64,000 bases of DNA. Origin: Xanthomonas sp. Lineage in GTDB: Bacteria > Pseudomonadota > Gammaproteobacteria > Xanthomonadales > Xanthomonadaceae. Of this stretch, positions 54,512 to 63,669 are shown in pieces; position 1 is the first letter of the stretch, and every line of letters starts with the position of its first letter. A program made the position numbers and the translations under genes. The stretch spans positions 79,230 through 143,229 of the forward strand of contig JADFDQ010000007.1 of NCBI GenBank assembly GCA_018262705.1, given 5' to 3'. The notes beneath the pieces are model-generated. The model was given only the letters and a program-made list of their open reading frames with translations. It was not told the origin of the DNA and searched no databases.

Positions 54512-54709
54512 TCAGGAGACGCGGAACGGGGCGGGTGCGCTGGTGTCGGCGAGGTAGCTGGCGGCACGTTTGCCGTGGCGTGGCGCGTTGGCGGCGCGTG
54601 CGTTTGGCGCTTCGAAGCGGAACACTTCGGACAGGCGCAGCGGCACTGCATCGGCAAGCTGCTCCGGAGTCCAGCGAAAGCGCGGTGGGTACAGGGGGAA
54701 CGTGTTCAT
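54512..54709 (-). CDS. Small protein of unknown function in the exporter operon
   Basis: 65 residues, MNTFPLYPPRFRWTPEQLAD onward, with basic and Ala-rich middle (NARAANAPRHGKRAAS) and no membrane segment or signal peptide. AAGGAG precedes the ATG at good spacing. It sits between the HlyD adaptor (12 bp) and the ATPase (23 bp), a position where a secreted peptide precursor or accessory factor could be encoded. I recognise no family. Confidence 0.65.
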   Translation of the reverse strand: MNTFPLYPPRFRWTPEQLADAVPLRLSEVFRFEAPNARAANAPRHGKRAASYLADTSAPAPFRVS

Positions 54710-54721
54710 TGCGTTGCTCCT

Positions 54722-56032
54722 TCAGTTGCCGGTGATGCGGACTTGATCCGCGTTGTTGAACTGATCGCTACCGGAGACGACGATACGGTCGCCGGCCTTC
54801 AGTCCAGAAAGAATTTCCACGCTGGCCATGCTGCTGGTGCCGGCGGAGATCGGGCGGCGCACGGCGGTATGGCCGTCGACGACATAGGCGAAGTGACCGC
54901 CGTCCTGATCGAGGAACGGACCGCGTTCCACCATCAGCACGTTGCGCCGAGTGTCCATCACGATGCGCACGGTCAGGCGCTGATTTTGGCGCAGGCCGGG
55001 CGGCTGCTTGCCGCTTGCGAAACGCACGCGGGCGGTCACTTCGCCGTTCACCACTTCCGGCGAAACGGCGGCGATTTCGCCGGCGGAGTTGGCGTTGTTA
55101 ACGCCGATCTGCGCCGGCATGCCGAGACCGAGGTCGCGCGCGAAACTCTCCGGAACCTTGATTTCGACCTCGAACTTGCTCAGATCCACCACGCTGAGCA
55201 CCGCACCGTTGGCGGCGACGCTGGTGCCTTGCGGAACCTGGATCTGGCCGACCTGGCCATCGAACGGAGCACGCAAGGTGAGCGCTTCGACCTGCCGCCG
55301 CGCCTCGTCGACCACCGCACGCTGGCGCTGCGCCAGCATTTGCCGATTGCGCACGTCGAGACCGGCGCCGGCACCCTGCAGCGAAGACTCGCGCCGGGTG
55401 GCGACCAGTCCGATCTCGGCCTTCTTCAGCATGTCCTGGGCGCGCGCCAAATCGTTTTGCGCAACGGCGCCGCCTTCGTAGGCGCGCTGGTAGCGTTCCA
55501 GATCGCGCATGGCGGCGGTGCGATCAATGCCGGCCTGATCGAGCGCGCGCTGGGCGTTGGCGCGCACGATCTGGGCGTCGAGTTGGGCGCGATTGGCCTC
55601 GGCGTCCATGCTGGCGAGGGTGGATTCTTCCTGCACCAGACGGCTGCGCAATTCGGGGCTGTCGATCACGGCCAGCGCCTGCCCTTTGGCCACCTTGTCG
55701 CCAGCCACCACGCTCAAGGTGACGGTGCCGGCGGCGATGGCATACAGGGTCGGACTGTTGGCGGCAATCACCCGGCCTTCGGCGCTGAGGTCGTGCACCA
55801 GATCGCCGCGCGTCACCGGCGCGATGCGCAGGCGCGCAGCATCGAACGAGTGGGCGCCGGCCAGCCAGCCGCTGGCGGTCCAGCCGATCAGACCCACGGC
55901 GACTGCGGCGGCGATGCCGGGGAGAATCCAGCGCCGCTTGCTGGATGGCGTGGCAGCGCGCTGATCCTGCGCCGACGTGTCGCGGATGCCGGGGCGGCCG
56001 GTGGCGTTGCTGCGGGAGGAAGGGCTGTCCAT
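54722..56032 (-). CDS. HlyD/MacA-type periplasmic adaptor
   Basis: 436 residues: a cytoplasmic tail, one membrane anchor ([21 protein letters not shown], about 34-54), a split lipoyl/barrel-sandwich domain ([23 protein letters not shown] ... [20 protein letters not shown]) flanking a long coiled coil, then beta-barrel and membrane-proximal domains ([22 protein letters not shown]). First gene of the exporter operon. Start choice follows the sigma-54 promoter, whose predicted start point is about 56033; ATG 56041 would be untranscribed. Confidence 0.9.
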   Translation of the reverse strand: MDSPSSRSNATGRPGIRDTSAQDQRAATPSSKRRWILPGIAAAVAVGLIGWTASGWLAGAHSFDAARLRIAPVTRGDLVHDLSAEGRVIAANSPTLYAIAAGTVTLSVVAGDKVAKGQALAVIDSPELRSRLVQEESTLASMDAEANRAQLDAQIVRANAQRALDQAGIDRTAAMRDLERYQRAYEGGAVAQNDLARAQDMLKKAEIGLVATRRESSLQGAGAGLDVRNRQMLAQRQRAVVDEARRQVEALTLRAPFDGQVGQIQVPQGTSVAANGAVLSVVDLSKFEVEIKVPESFARDLGLGMPAQIGVNNANSAGEIAAVSPEVVNGEVTARVRFASGKQPPGLRQNQRLTVRIVMDTRRNVLMVERGPFLDQDGGHFAYVVDGHTAVRRPISAGTSSMASVEILSGLKAGDRIVVSGSDQFNNADQVRITGN

Positions 56033-56044
56033 GCTTCCCATGTC

Positions 56045-56059
56045 GCAATTTGCGTGCCA
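56045..56059 (-). promoter_or_regulatory. Sigma-54 (RpoN) promoter of the exporter operon
   Basis: On the minus strand TGGCAC-GCAAA-TTGC matches the -24/-12 consensus TGGCAC-N5-TTGC. Transcription would begin about 12 bases on, at 56033, at the adaptor ATG. An AT-rich inverted repeat TGAAA-N9-TTTCA (56078-56096) just upstream could contribute to activator or IHF binding. Confidence 0.8.
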
Positions 56060-56107
56060 ACTCCAACACATTGATATTGAAAGAATTTATATTTCACGTC
56101 GGCGTCC

Positions 56108-56136
56108 GTCCGGACAGGCGGCCCGTCCGCGCGGAC
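56108..56136. repeat. Two GTCCG palindromes between the exporter operon and glmS
   Basis: GTCCGGAC (56108-56115) and GTCCGCGCGGAC (56125-56136) lie in the divergent intergenic region, between the sigma-54 promoter and the glmS -10 box (TACACT, 56157-56162). Possible regulator sites; no known motif is matched. Confidence 0.4.
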
Positions 56137-56190
56137 GCTTGCGCCGCGGCAGCGACTACACTTGCCTTTTCGCGAACGGAAAACGCCTGC

Positions 56191-58023
56191 ATGTGCGGAA
56201 TCGTCGGCGCCATTGCCCACCGTGACGTCGTGGCGCAGCTGGTGGATGGGCTGAAGCGGCTGGAATATCGCGGCTACGATTCGGCCGGCGTTGCCGTGGT
56301 CGACGGCGGGCAGATCCGGCGCGTACGCCGCACCGGCCGGGTCGCGGAAATGGAGGCTGCGGCACAGGCGGAAGGCGTCCACGCCACGCTCGGCATCGGC
56401 CACACGCGCTGGGCCACCCACGGCGGCGTGACGGAATGCAACGCGCATCCGCACGTCAGTCACGGCGATCTGGCGCTGGTCCATAACGGCATCATCGAGA
56501 ACCACGAAGCGCAGCGCGCGCGCCTGCAGGCGCTGGGCTACGCATTCGAATCACAAACCGATACCGAGGTCGTCGCGCACCTGATTCACCACCACCGCGC
56601 GCAGGGCAAGGACTTACTGACGGCGCTGCAGGCGGCGGTGAAGGAACTGCACGGCGCCTACGCGCTGGCGGTGATCGACCGCCGCGATCCGGACACGCTG
56701 GTGGCGGCGCGGATGGGCTGTCCGCTGCTGATCGGGTTGGGCGAAGGCGAGAACTTCGTCGCCTCCGACGTATCGGCGATTGTCTCTGCCACGCGGCGGG
56801 TGATCTTTCTCGAAGAAGGCGATACCGCGCGGATCACCCGCGAGGTCGTGCAGGTGTTCGATGCCGATGACGCGCCGGTCGAACGCGATGTGCACGTCTC
56901 CGACGTGTCGCTGGCCTCGCTGGAACTGGGGCCGTACAGCCACTTCATGCAGAAGGAAATCCACGAGCAGCCGCGGGCGATTTCCGACACGCTGGAAGGC
57001 ATCGTCGCGGCGGGCGGCTTCGATCCGGCGTTGTTCGGATCGGATGCGGAACAACTGTTCGCCGACGTCGATGCGGTGCAAATCCTCGCCTGTGGCACCA
57101 GCTACTACGCCGGGCTGGCGGCGCGCTACTGGATCGAAGCCATGGTCGGCATTCCCTGCGCGGTGGACATCGCCAGCGAGTACCGCTACCGCAGCGTGGT
57201 CGTCAATCCGCGCCAGCTGGTCGTCACCATCTCGCAGTCCGGGGAAACCCTCGACACCATGGAGGCGCTCAAGCACGCCAAGGCGAACGGGCACGCCAAG
57301 ACCCTGTCGATCTGCAACGTGCCGGAAAGCGCCATTCCGCGCGCCAGTCGGCTGCTGTTCCTGACCCGCGCAGGTGCGGAAATCGGCGTGGCTTCAACCA
57401 AGGCGTTCACCACACAATTGGTGGCGCTGTTTGCGCTGGCCGGCGTGCTGGGCAAGCTGCGCGGTCGGATCGACGCCACGCGCGAAGACGAGTTGTTGGA
57501 AGAACTGCGCCACCTTCCGGGCAGCGTGCAGCACGCGCTCAATCTGGAACCGCAGATTGCGGCGTGGGCGGCGCGCTTCGCTTCGCGCCAGCACGCGCTG
57601 TTCCTCGGCCGCGGGGTGCATTATCCGATCGCGCTGGAAGGCGCGCTCAAGCTCAAGGAAATTTCCTACATCCACGCCGAGGGCTATCCGGCCGGCGAGC
57701 TCAAGCACGGGCCGCTGGCGCTGGTGGACGAGGCAATGCCGGTGGTGGTGATCGCGCCCAACGATGCGCTGCTGGAAAAGGTGAAGTCGAACATCCAGGA
57801 AGTGCGCGCGCGCGGCGGCGAAATGTTCGTGTTCGCCGATGCCGATTCGAGCTTCGAGGCCTCCGACGCGGTGCACGTGATCCGCACGCCGCGCCACGTC
57901 GGCGAACTGTCGCCGATCGTGCACGCCATCCCGGTGCAGCTGCTGGCCTACCACGTCGCGCTGGCGCGCGGCACCGACGTCGACAAGCCGCGCAACCTCG
58001 CCAAATCGGTGACGGTGGAATAG
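56191..58023 (+). CDS. glmS: Glutamine-fructose-6-phosphate aminotransferase
   Basis: 610-residue enzyme that makes glucosamine-6-phosphate, the entry to amino-sugar and cell-wall synthesis. The N-terminal Ntn amidotransferase begins with catalytic Cys2 ([13 protein letters not shown]) and has [27 protein letters not shown]. Two SIS isomerase domains follow ([71 protein letters not shown]), and the C-terminal NLAKSVTVE is typical. deoA begins three bases after the stop. Confidence 0.98.
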   Translation: MCGIVGAIAHRDVVAQLVDGLKRLEYRGYDSAGVAVVDGGQIRRVRRTGRVAEMEAAAQAEGVHATLGIGHTRWATHGGVTECNAHPHVSHGDLALVHNGIIENHEAQRARLQALGYAFESQTDTEVVAHLIHHHRAQGKDLLTALQAAVKELHGAYALAVIDRRDPDTLVAARMGCPLLIGLGEGENFVASDVSAIVSATRRVIFLEEGDTARITREVVQVFDADDAPVERDVHVSDVSLASLELGPYSHFMQKEIHEQPRAISDTLEGIVAAGGFDPALFGSDAEQLFADVDAVQILACGTSYYAGLAARYWIEAMVGIPCAVDIASEYRYRSVVVNPRQLVVTISQSGETLDTMEALKHAKANGHAKTLSICNVPESAIPRASRLLFLTRAGAEIGVASTKAFTTQLVALFALAGVLGKLRGRIDATREDELLEELRHLPGSVQHALNLEPQIAAWAARFASRQHALFLGRGVHYPIALEGALKLKEISYIHAEGYPAGELKHGPLALVDEAMPVVVIAPNDALLEKVKSNIQEVRARGGEMFVFADADSSFEASDAVHVIRTPRHVGELSPIVHAIPVQLLAYHVALARGTDVDKPRNLAKSVTVE

Positions 58024-58026
58024 GGC

Positions 58027-59346
58027 ATGACGAACGGGTCGACCACGGCGCTGCTGCGTATCAAACGCGAAGGCGGGCGGCTGTCCGCCGAGCAACTGCA
58101 CGAGATCGCGCAGGGCATCGGCAGCGGCCGCTGGAGCGAAGGCCAAGTGGGCGCGTTTGCGATGGCGGTGGCGCTGCGCGGAATGGACGCGCAGGAGTGC
58201 GGTGATTTCACCGTGGCGCTGCGCGATTCCGGACGCAGCCTCGATTGGCGCGATCTGCCCGGTCCGGCGCTGGACAAACATTCGACCGGCGGCGTCGGCG
58301 ATTGCGTGAGCCTCGCACTGGCGCCGCTGGTTGCCGCCTGCGGCGGCTATGTGCCGATGCTGTCCGGACGCGGGCTGGGGCACACCGGCGGCACCCTCGA
58401 CAAGCTGGAAAGCCTGCCCGGTTACGACGCCTACCCGACGCCCGAGCGCATGCGTCAGGTGGTCGCCGGCGTGGGCTGCGCGATCATCGGCCAGACCGAT
58501 GATCTGGCGCCGGCCGACCGGCGCCTGTACGCGGTGCGCGATGTGACGGCCACGGTCGACGTGCAGGCGCTGATCGTGGCGTCGATTTTGTCGAAAAAGC
58601 TTGCCGGCGGCGCACAGGCGCTGGTGCTCGACGTCAAGGTCGGCAACGGTGCGCAAACGCCGGAGCTTGCCGATGCCCGAGCGCTTGCCGCAGCGATGCA
58701 ATCGGTGGCGAAAGCCAGCGGGCTGCGGCTCTCAGCGCTGCTGTCCGACATGGGGCAGGTGCTGGGGCGCGATGCCGGCAACGCGCTGGAAGTGCGTGCA
58801 ATCATTGATTTGCTGATCGGCGGGCCGGCCTGTCCGCGTCTGCGCGCGCTGGTGCTGGTGGAATCGGCGCGGATGCTGCAGTTGGGTGGATTGGCAGCGA
58901 ACGAGACTGAGGCCATGTCCAAGCTCGAACGGGCATTGGTCAGCGGCGCGGCGGCCGAACGCTTCGAGCGAATGGTGGCCGCGCTGGGCGGCCCGAGCGA
59001 TCTGCTGGATGACACCACCCGGCAGCTGCCGCAGGCGCCGGTGCAGGTTGCGGTCGAATCGCAGCGTGCCGGTTTCGTGCAGGCGATCAACGTGCGCGCG
59101 CTGGGCGAATGCGTGATCGATCTGGGCGGCGGACGTCGCCGACCGGATGTGGGCATCGACCACGCGGTGGGTTTGGCCGAAATTGCCGAACGCGGGCAGC
59201 GCATCGAACGCGGTGATGCGTTGGCCATGATCCATGCGCGCACGCAATCCGATGCCGAACGCGCGCTGGCGCAGGTGCGCGCCGCGTACACGCTGGGCGA
59301 GGCGCCGCCTGCGGTCGTGCCGCTGCACGAATGGTTGGATGCCTGA
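58027..59346 (+). CDS. deoA: Thymidine phosphorylase
   Basis: 439-residue pyrimidine nucleoside phosphorylase converting thymidine and phosphate to thymine and deoxyribose-1-phosphate. The phosphate and nucleoside site are visible in DKHSTGGVGDCVSLALAPLVAACGGYVPMLSGRGLGHTGGTLDKLESLPG, with KLAGGAQALVLDVKVGNGA further on. It faces the convergent cdd gene, giving a small pyrimidine-salvage pair. Confidence 0.96.
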   Translation: MTNGSTTALLRIKREGGRLSAEQLHEIAQGIGSGRWSEGQVGAFAMAVALRGMDAQECGDFTVALRDSGRSLDWRDLPGPALDKHSTGGVGDCVSLALAPLVAACGGYVPMLSGRGLGHTGGTLDKLESLPGYDAYPTPERMRQVVAGVGCAIIGQTDDLAPADRRLYAVRDVTATVDVQALIVASILSKKLAGGAQALVLDVKVGNGAQTPELADARALAAAMQSVAKASGLRLSALLSDMGQVLGRDAGNALEVRAIIDLLIGGPACPRLRALVLVESARMLQLGGLAANETEAMSKLERALVSGAAAERFERMVAALGGPSDLLDDTTRQLPQAPVQVAVESQRAGFVQAINVRALGECVIDLGGGRRRPDVGIDHAVGLAEIAERGQRIERGDALAMIHARTQSDAERALAQVRAAYTLGEAPPAVVPLHEWLDA

Positions 59347-59352
59347 CGCGGC

Positions 59353-59772
59353 TTATCGCTGCGGGAACGCGAACCGGTAGGGCAACAGCGCGTCGGCGCC
59401 GACTTCAATCCATGTCCCGTCCGGCTGACGAAAACTCACCTGTGCCTGCGGTCCGAATTCGACCAGCGCCTGCCGGCAGGCGCCGCAGGGGGTGATAGGC
59501 AGTTCCTTGTCGTCCTGCGCGAACGCCGCAACCGCAATGGCGGCAAGTTGGAATGTGCTGCCTTCGGCCTGCACTGCCGTGGCGATCGCCGCACGTTCGG
59601 CACAGCCGCCAATCGAGAACGAGGCGTTCTCGACGTTGCAGCCGGTGTAGGTGTGGCCGTTGGTCGAGCGCAGCGCGGCGCCGACGCGCAGCTTCGAATA
59701 CGGCGCGTAGGCGGACTGCGCGGCTTCGATGGCGAGTGCGCGCAGCGCTTCGTTGGGCGTTTGCTGGCTCAT
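59353..59772 (-). CDS. cdd: Cytidine deaminase
   Basis: 139-residue tetrameric-type zinc deaminase acting on cytidine and deoxycytidine. Zinc and catalytic motif CAE in SIGGCAERAAIATAV and PCGACRQAL are intact; CNVENAS is the substrate loop. Only six bases separate its stop from that of deoA. The frame is open upstream, but MSQQTPNEAL is the natural start. Confidence 0.95.
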   Translation of the reverse strand: MSQQTPNEALRALAIEAAQSAYAPYSKLRVGAALRSTNGHTYTGCNVENASFSIGGCAERAAIATAVQAEGSTFQLAAIAVAAFAQDDKELPITPCGACRQALVEFGPQAQVSFRQPDGTWIEVGADALLPYRFAFPQR

Positions 59773-59856
59773 TCGGCAAGGATCGCACAGACGGCCAAGG
59801 GCGTGGATGGCGTGGTTGCGTCGTGCTTCCAAGGTTCTGCGAGGAATGCATCAAGG

Positions 59857-59950
59857 CGTGGGGTCGCCGCAGTTTCAGCGAAGTAAAGGTGGAGATGGCG
59901 ACGTTCAGTCGCCATCGGAGGACATTCGCTGAAACCGCGGCGACTCCACG
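59857..59950. repeat. Large inverted-repeat element A with nested hairpin
   Basis: 26-bp arms (59857-59882 and 59925-59950, two mismatches) share GTTTCAGCGAA and GTCGCCGC; a second perfect 9-bp hairpin GATGGCGAC-GTTCA-GTCGCCATC lies inside (59894-59916). No protein gene overlaps it. Resembles a MITE or BIME-type element. Confidence 0.8.
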
Positions 59951-59984
59951 ACTAAGTCAAATCAGAGCGGCTTGGATGCGTGTC

Positions 59985-60088
59985 GCAATCGCGTCGGCAA
60001 AGCCGCTGGTGCTCATGTCCCCCGATGTCGGCCTGCGGCCGCCATTTCCTCCTTGACTTCACCCCAGCGGCTTTGCCGACGCGATTGC
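59985..60088. repeat. Large inverted-repeat element B
   Basis: A perfect 25-bp inverted repeat (59985-60009 with 60064-60088; core GTCGGCAAAGCCGCTGG) surrounds a 54-bp centre. With element A it fills the 404-bp gap between cdd and btuB. Confidence 0.85.
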
Positions 60089-60126
60089 AGCAACACCTTC
60101 GCACTTTCCATCGACAAAAACGCCTG

Positions 60127-60157
60127 AAAAAAAGCCCAACATCTCTGCCGGGCTTTG
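60127..60157 (-). terminator. Rho-independent terminator of btuB
   Basis: Minus strand: AAAGCCC, a 12-base loop, GGGCTTT, running into seven T residues (A tract at 60127-60133 on the plus strand). Confidence 0.82.
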
Positions 60158-60176
60158 CGTTCTTCCACCGTGCTTC

Positions 60177-62057
60177 TTATTCCGGCTGCCAGCGCAAGCT
60201 GAGCAGGAATTCACGGCCCGGCTGGTTGTAGAAGGCGCTGGTTTCATAGCGCTTGTCGAAGGCATTGGTCAGATTGCCTTGCAGCGTCCATCCCGGCGCA
60301 AAGCGCCACGCCACGCGCGCGCTTAGCGTGCCGTAGCCGCCCACGCGCAGGGTGTTGGCAACGTCGTCCCAGCGAGCGCCTTCGCCCACGACTGACACGC
60401 CGACGCTCCAGTCGCCCAGCTTGCGGTCAATGTCGATCCGCGCGCTGTGGTTCGGACGCCGCGCCAGCCGCAGCCCATGCGCAAAACCGGCGCTGGCGTT
60501 GCGTGCGTTCAGCCAGCCGATCTGGCCGTGCACCGACCAGTCGCCCAACTGCGCATCGCCGGTCAGTTCCAGCCCGCGGATATGGGCCAGATCCACGTTG
60601 CCGGGCTTGAAGATGCTGGCATCCCAGGCGATCAGGTTGCGGATGCGGGTGTCGTAAGCGTTGGCCTGCACGCGCCAGTTCGCGCCGCTGCGGATCAGGG
60701 ACAGTTCCGTGCTGCGTGAGCGCTCCGGTCGTAGCAGCGGATTGGAGAAGCCGGGGTAATAGAGTTCGTTGAAGCTGGGCGCCTTGAACGCGGTGCCGTG
60801 GCTGGCGGTGAAGCGCCAGCCGGGAGCGAAGTCGATCCCCCAGGCGAGGCTGCCGGTGGTGGCGCCGCCAAACTGGTTGTCGCGATCGTGACGCAGCGAG
60901 GCCTGCAGATCCTGCGTGCCGAAGTCGCCCTGATAGAGCAGGTAATCGGCGCGGTTGTGGCGCACGGCTGCGAACGGCGACCATGGATCGGTCACGCGGG
61001 CGTCGTCGCGCAGCCAGTCGAGACCGGCAGTCAACACTTGGCCCTTGGACACGGTGAAATCGGCCTGAAGATTGGCGCTGGCGCGGTGGGTGAGGTATCG
61101 GTTCATGAGCGTGCTGGCGAAGAAGTTCTTTGAGTCATCGGTGCTGCGGCCGATGCCAAGCGCGAGCTGCACGTTCTGCGAGGGTGCAAAACGCACATGG
61201 CCGCCGACCACCTCTTGCACGATGTCCGAATTGTCGGTGTAGTCGCCGTCGTAATCGTTGTGGCCGGTGGCGCGAAACGCACGTGCGTCGAATGTCCACT
61301 GGTCGTTCGGCGCGTAATCGGCGCGCAGCGTGACGCTGTTGTTGCGGTAACCGTCGCGGTCGAGCTGGGTGCCGGGAATGATGAAGCAGCCGGCGCCGGC
61401 AAAGGTCACCGGATCGAAATAGCCGCGGCAGGCGGTGATGCCATCGGTGGACTGGTGGGCAAGGTCAACGCCGATGCCGCCGCGCACGCCGCGCAGATCG
61501 ACGCCGGCAGAGGCTTCGCGACGCCCATGGCTGCCCACGGCAAGGCGGACGTGGCCATGGGTTCCGGGCGTGGTGCTGCGGCGGGTGAAAATCTGGATCA
61601 CACCGCCGATCGCGTCGGCGCCGTACAGCGACGAGCGTGGGCCGCGCACGATTTCGATGCGTTCGATCTGGTCGAGCGGGATGTCCTGCAGCGCGGCAAA
61701 GCCCGACGTGGTCGAACCGATCCGCACGCCGTCGATCAGATACAAGGTGTGGTCGGATTCGGCGCCGCGCAGCGACAGCGTGCTGAGCTTGCCGGCGCCG
61801 CCCTGATTGACGACGGTGATCCCGGCGCGGCCGCGCAGCAACTCCGGCAGCGACTGCGCGCCGCTGGCGTCGATCTGGCTGCGATCAATGACTTCGACCG
61901 CGGCCAGCGCGGCATCGACCGTGGTGGGCGTTCGGGTGGCGGTGACGACGACGCCATCGAGCTGTTTGGTGTCGCTTTCCTGTGCGTTGGCAAGGCTGGA
62001 AGCAACCAGCGCGGCTGCGATGGCAGTGAGGTGGAACAGGGAGGTGCCGTGGTGCAT
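60177..62057 (-). CDS. btuB: TonB-dependent cobalamin receptor (BtuB-like)
   Basis: 626-residue outer-membrane transporter. A signal peptide (HLTAIAAALVASSLANA) precedes the plug domain with the TonB-box-like DGVVVTATRTPTTVDAALAAVEVIDR, LPELLRGRAGITVVNQGGAG, LSLRGAESDHTLYLIDGVRIG and IERIEIVRGPRSSLYGADAIGGVIQIFTRR; the 22-strand barrel ends with RWQPE after YNQPGREFLLSL. Its control by a cobalamin riboswitch supports vitamin B12 import. GGAG lies upstream of the ATG. Confidence 0.93.
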   Translation of the reverse strand: MHHGTSLFHLTAIAAALVASSLANAQESDTKQLDGVVVTATRTPTTVDAALAAVEVIDRSQIDASGAQSLPELLRGRAGITVVNQGGAGKLSTLSLRGAESDHTLYLIDGVRIGSTTSGFAALQDIPLDQIERIEIVRGPRSSLYGADAIGGVIQIFTRRSTTPGTHGHVRLAVGSHGRREASAGVDLRGVRGGIGVDLAHQSTDGITACRGYFDPVTFAGAGCFIIPGTQLDRDGYRNNSVTLRADYAPNDQWTFDARAFRATGHNDYDGDYTDNSDIVQEVVGGHVRFAPSQNVQLALGIGRSTDDSKNFFASTLMNRYLTHRASANLQADFTVSKGQVLTAGLDWLRDDARVTDPWSPFAAVRHNRADYLLYQGDFGTQDLQASLRHDRDNQFGGATTGSLAWGIDFAPGWRFTASHGTAFKAPSFNELYYPGFSNPLLRPERSRSTELSLIRSGANWRVQANAYDTRIRNLIAWDASIFKPGNVDLAHIRGLELTGDAQLGDWSVHGQIGWLNARNASAGFAHGLRLARRPNHSARIDIDRKLGDWSVGVSVVGEGARWDDVANTLRVGGYGTLSARVAWRFAPGWTLQGNLTNAFDKRYETSAFYNQPGREFLLSLRWQPE

Positions 62058-62185
62058 GTGGGGTCTCCGGCGCGCACGCCCGCGCGCCCTTGTGGGGAAG
62101 GACGGCTGCAAAGCGGCGGATGTACGGATCGGCGCAGGCAGGCGCACGCGCGGACTCGCACGATGCCCGCCGCATCGCAACCAGA

Positions 62186-62385
62186 CGTGCTTCGGGCCGG
62201 TCTCCGGGCTTGCGGGCGGAACGCATGACGCCGCGTTCCCGCTCGACGCCTTCCCGTGCATGCACAGTGGCCGTTGTCGAGCTTGTCTCGCTTACCGTTG
62301 CGGGGGCAGCGCCGGCATGGATACGCGCAGGGCGCATCGTCACCGGCTTCCCGTTTCAATCCCGCAGCGGGCTATCGCCGTGGGA
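62186..62385 (-). promoter_or_regulatory. Cobalamin riboswitch
   Basis: Read on the minus strand: GGGAAGCCGGTG near the 5' side (62341-62352), then CTGCCCCCGCAACGGTAAGC in the core, and the B12 box AGCCCGGAGACCGGCC (62195-62210), in the order and spacing of the adenosylcobalamin aptamer. It controls btuB, whose ATG is about 130 bases beyond the aptamer. Edges are estimates. Confidence 0.93.
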
Positions 62386-62487
62386 TCACCTGAAGCGGCG
62401 CCAGTTTATCGGGTTTGCGTGCTTCGCGCAGTGGCTGCAACTGCGCTGAGGAAGCTCTGAGCAATTCAGACCATCCCTGAAGGCATG

Positions 62488-62859
62488 TCAGGATTCGGAA
62501 CCGGAGTCGGGCGCATCGTCGAGCAGATCCAGCGCGGGAGCTGGATCGGCGTCATGGTGGGTGGTATGGACTGGCGCCGCGACAGGTCGATTGCGGGGTG
62601 GGGGCAATGCCGCCAGTCCCGCTTCGGCGATGCGCGTCAATTCACTGCGGCGCGCTTCCGGAATCTCTTGCCAGTGGCAGTCCTGCAGCGCGCCTTCCAG
62701 CGCGTAGAGCAGATTCAGACTGGGCTTGAATCCGGCGCGACGCACCTTGACGAAGGCATTTGCGGCGCCGATGGCGATCAGGTCTTCGCGCGTGCGCAGC
62801 CCGACCTGACGCAGCCACGCCGCCGATTTCGGTCCGATGTTGCGAAGTTTGGCGTTCAC
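62488..62859 (-). CDS. TfoX C-terminal-domain protein
   Basis: 123 residues. The first 80 match the TfoX/Sxy C-terminal domain: NIGPKSAAWLRQVGLRTREDLIAIGAANAFVKVRRAGFKPSLNLLYALEGALQDCHWQEI, a helix-hairpin-helix-like fold. The N-terminal TfoX domain is absent, as in many stand-alone family members; the acidic tail is unstructured. GTG start overlapping the preceding stop (GTGA). A role in competence regulation is possible but unproven. Confidence 0.85.
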   Translation of the reverse strand: MNAKLRNIGPKSAAWLRQVGLRTREDLIAIGAANAFVKVRRAGFKPSLNLLYALEGALQDCHWQEIPEARRSELTRIAEAGLAALPPPRNRPVAAPVHTTHHDADPAPALDLLDDAPDSGSES

Positions 62860-63341
62860 CGGATCGACTCCATCCAGACTTCAGCGATCGCTTCCAGCCC
62901 GCGCTGGTCGTCGGCATCGAAACGTGCCAGCGTCGGACTGTCGAGATCGAACACGCCGATCAACGACTCGCCGTCGTACAGCGGCACCACCAGTTCGGAA
63001 CGGCTGGCCGAATCGCAGGCCACATGGCCGACGAACGCAGTCACGTCCTCGACCCATTGGGTCTGCCGCGTGCGCGCCGCCGCCCCGCACACGCCCTTGC
63101 TCAATGGGATGCGCACACAGGCCGGCAGCCCCTGGAACGGCCCAACCACCAGCTCGCTGCCGTCGAAGAAATAGAAGCCGGCCCAGTTCAAGTCCGGCAG
63201 CGCGTGATACACCAGCGCCGACAGGTTGGCGGCGTTGGCGATGCGGTCGCGCTCGCCGTGCAGCAGCGCACGCGCCTGCTGCAACAGCTGTGCGAATTGT
63301 TCCGGCTTGCTGCCGGTCAGGGCGTGGGCGATAAAACTCAT
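62856..63341 (-). CDS. msrC: Free methionine-(R)-sulfoxide reductase (GAF domain)
   Basis: 161-residue single GAF-domain enzyme that reduces free Met-R-sulfoxide. The three Cys of the catalytic relay are present in [21 protein letters not shown] and [18 protein letters not shown], with [20 protein letters not shown] before them. A TACACT box six bases before the ATG implies a leaderless mRNA. The tfoX-C gene is coupled downstream. Confidence 0.92.
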   Translation of the reverse strand: MSFIAHALTGSKPEQFAQLLQQARALLHGERDRIANAANLSALVYHALPDLNWAGFYFFDGSELVVGPFQGLPACVRIPLSKGVCGAAARTRQTQWVEDVTAFVGHVACDSASRSELVVPLYDGESLIGVFDLDSPTLARFDADDQRGLEAIAEVWMESIR

Positions 63342-63347
63342 GCGGGG

Positions 63348-63353
63348 AGTGTA
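63348..63353 (-). promoter_or_regulatory. Candidate msrC -10 box
   Basis: TACACT on the minus strand, six bases before the ATG and no ribosome-binding sequence between; transcription should start at or near the ATG. Confidence 0.5.
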
Positions 63354-63599
63354 GCAGTCCGCGTAACGCATAGCGGATAAGACGGCGGGGTGTTCTTGTT
63401 GGTTTTTTTCGTGCACGCCATCGTTGGCTTCGAATACAAATTAAGCACCGATGCCATGAACTCAAAAATAAAGAATGAAACGCGCGTGAGCTGCTGAAGC
63501 ATCGTACTGATTATTTTATCTGAGATGCGAGTGCTTGAACGATTTTCTTGTCGACGTTGAATTGACTGAGTGCGTAGGCTGACCAAATGGATGCAGGAA
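63354..63599. other. AT-rich non-coding segment beside the insertion sequence
   Basis: A stretch clearly lower in GC than the rest of the window (for example TTATTTTATCTGAGATG), with no frame that resembles a protein. It lies between msrC and the left edge of the IS3-type element and may be remnant imported DNA. Confidence 0.5.
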
Positions 63600-63669
63600 T
63601 GGTAATCCCCCCGCAAATTAGCAGGCGTCAGAAGTGGAATTTTCTCGTACGCTTTCCCGAGGAGGTTCC

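Noticed and set aside
59980..60060. Remnant of a protein gene between cdd and btuB
   Set aside because: The frame reading RVAIASAKPLVLMSPDVG is produced by the arm of inverted-repeat element B; the mirrored arm gives the same peptide on the other strand.
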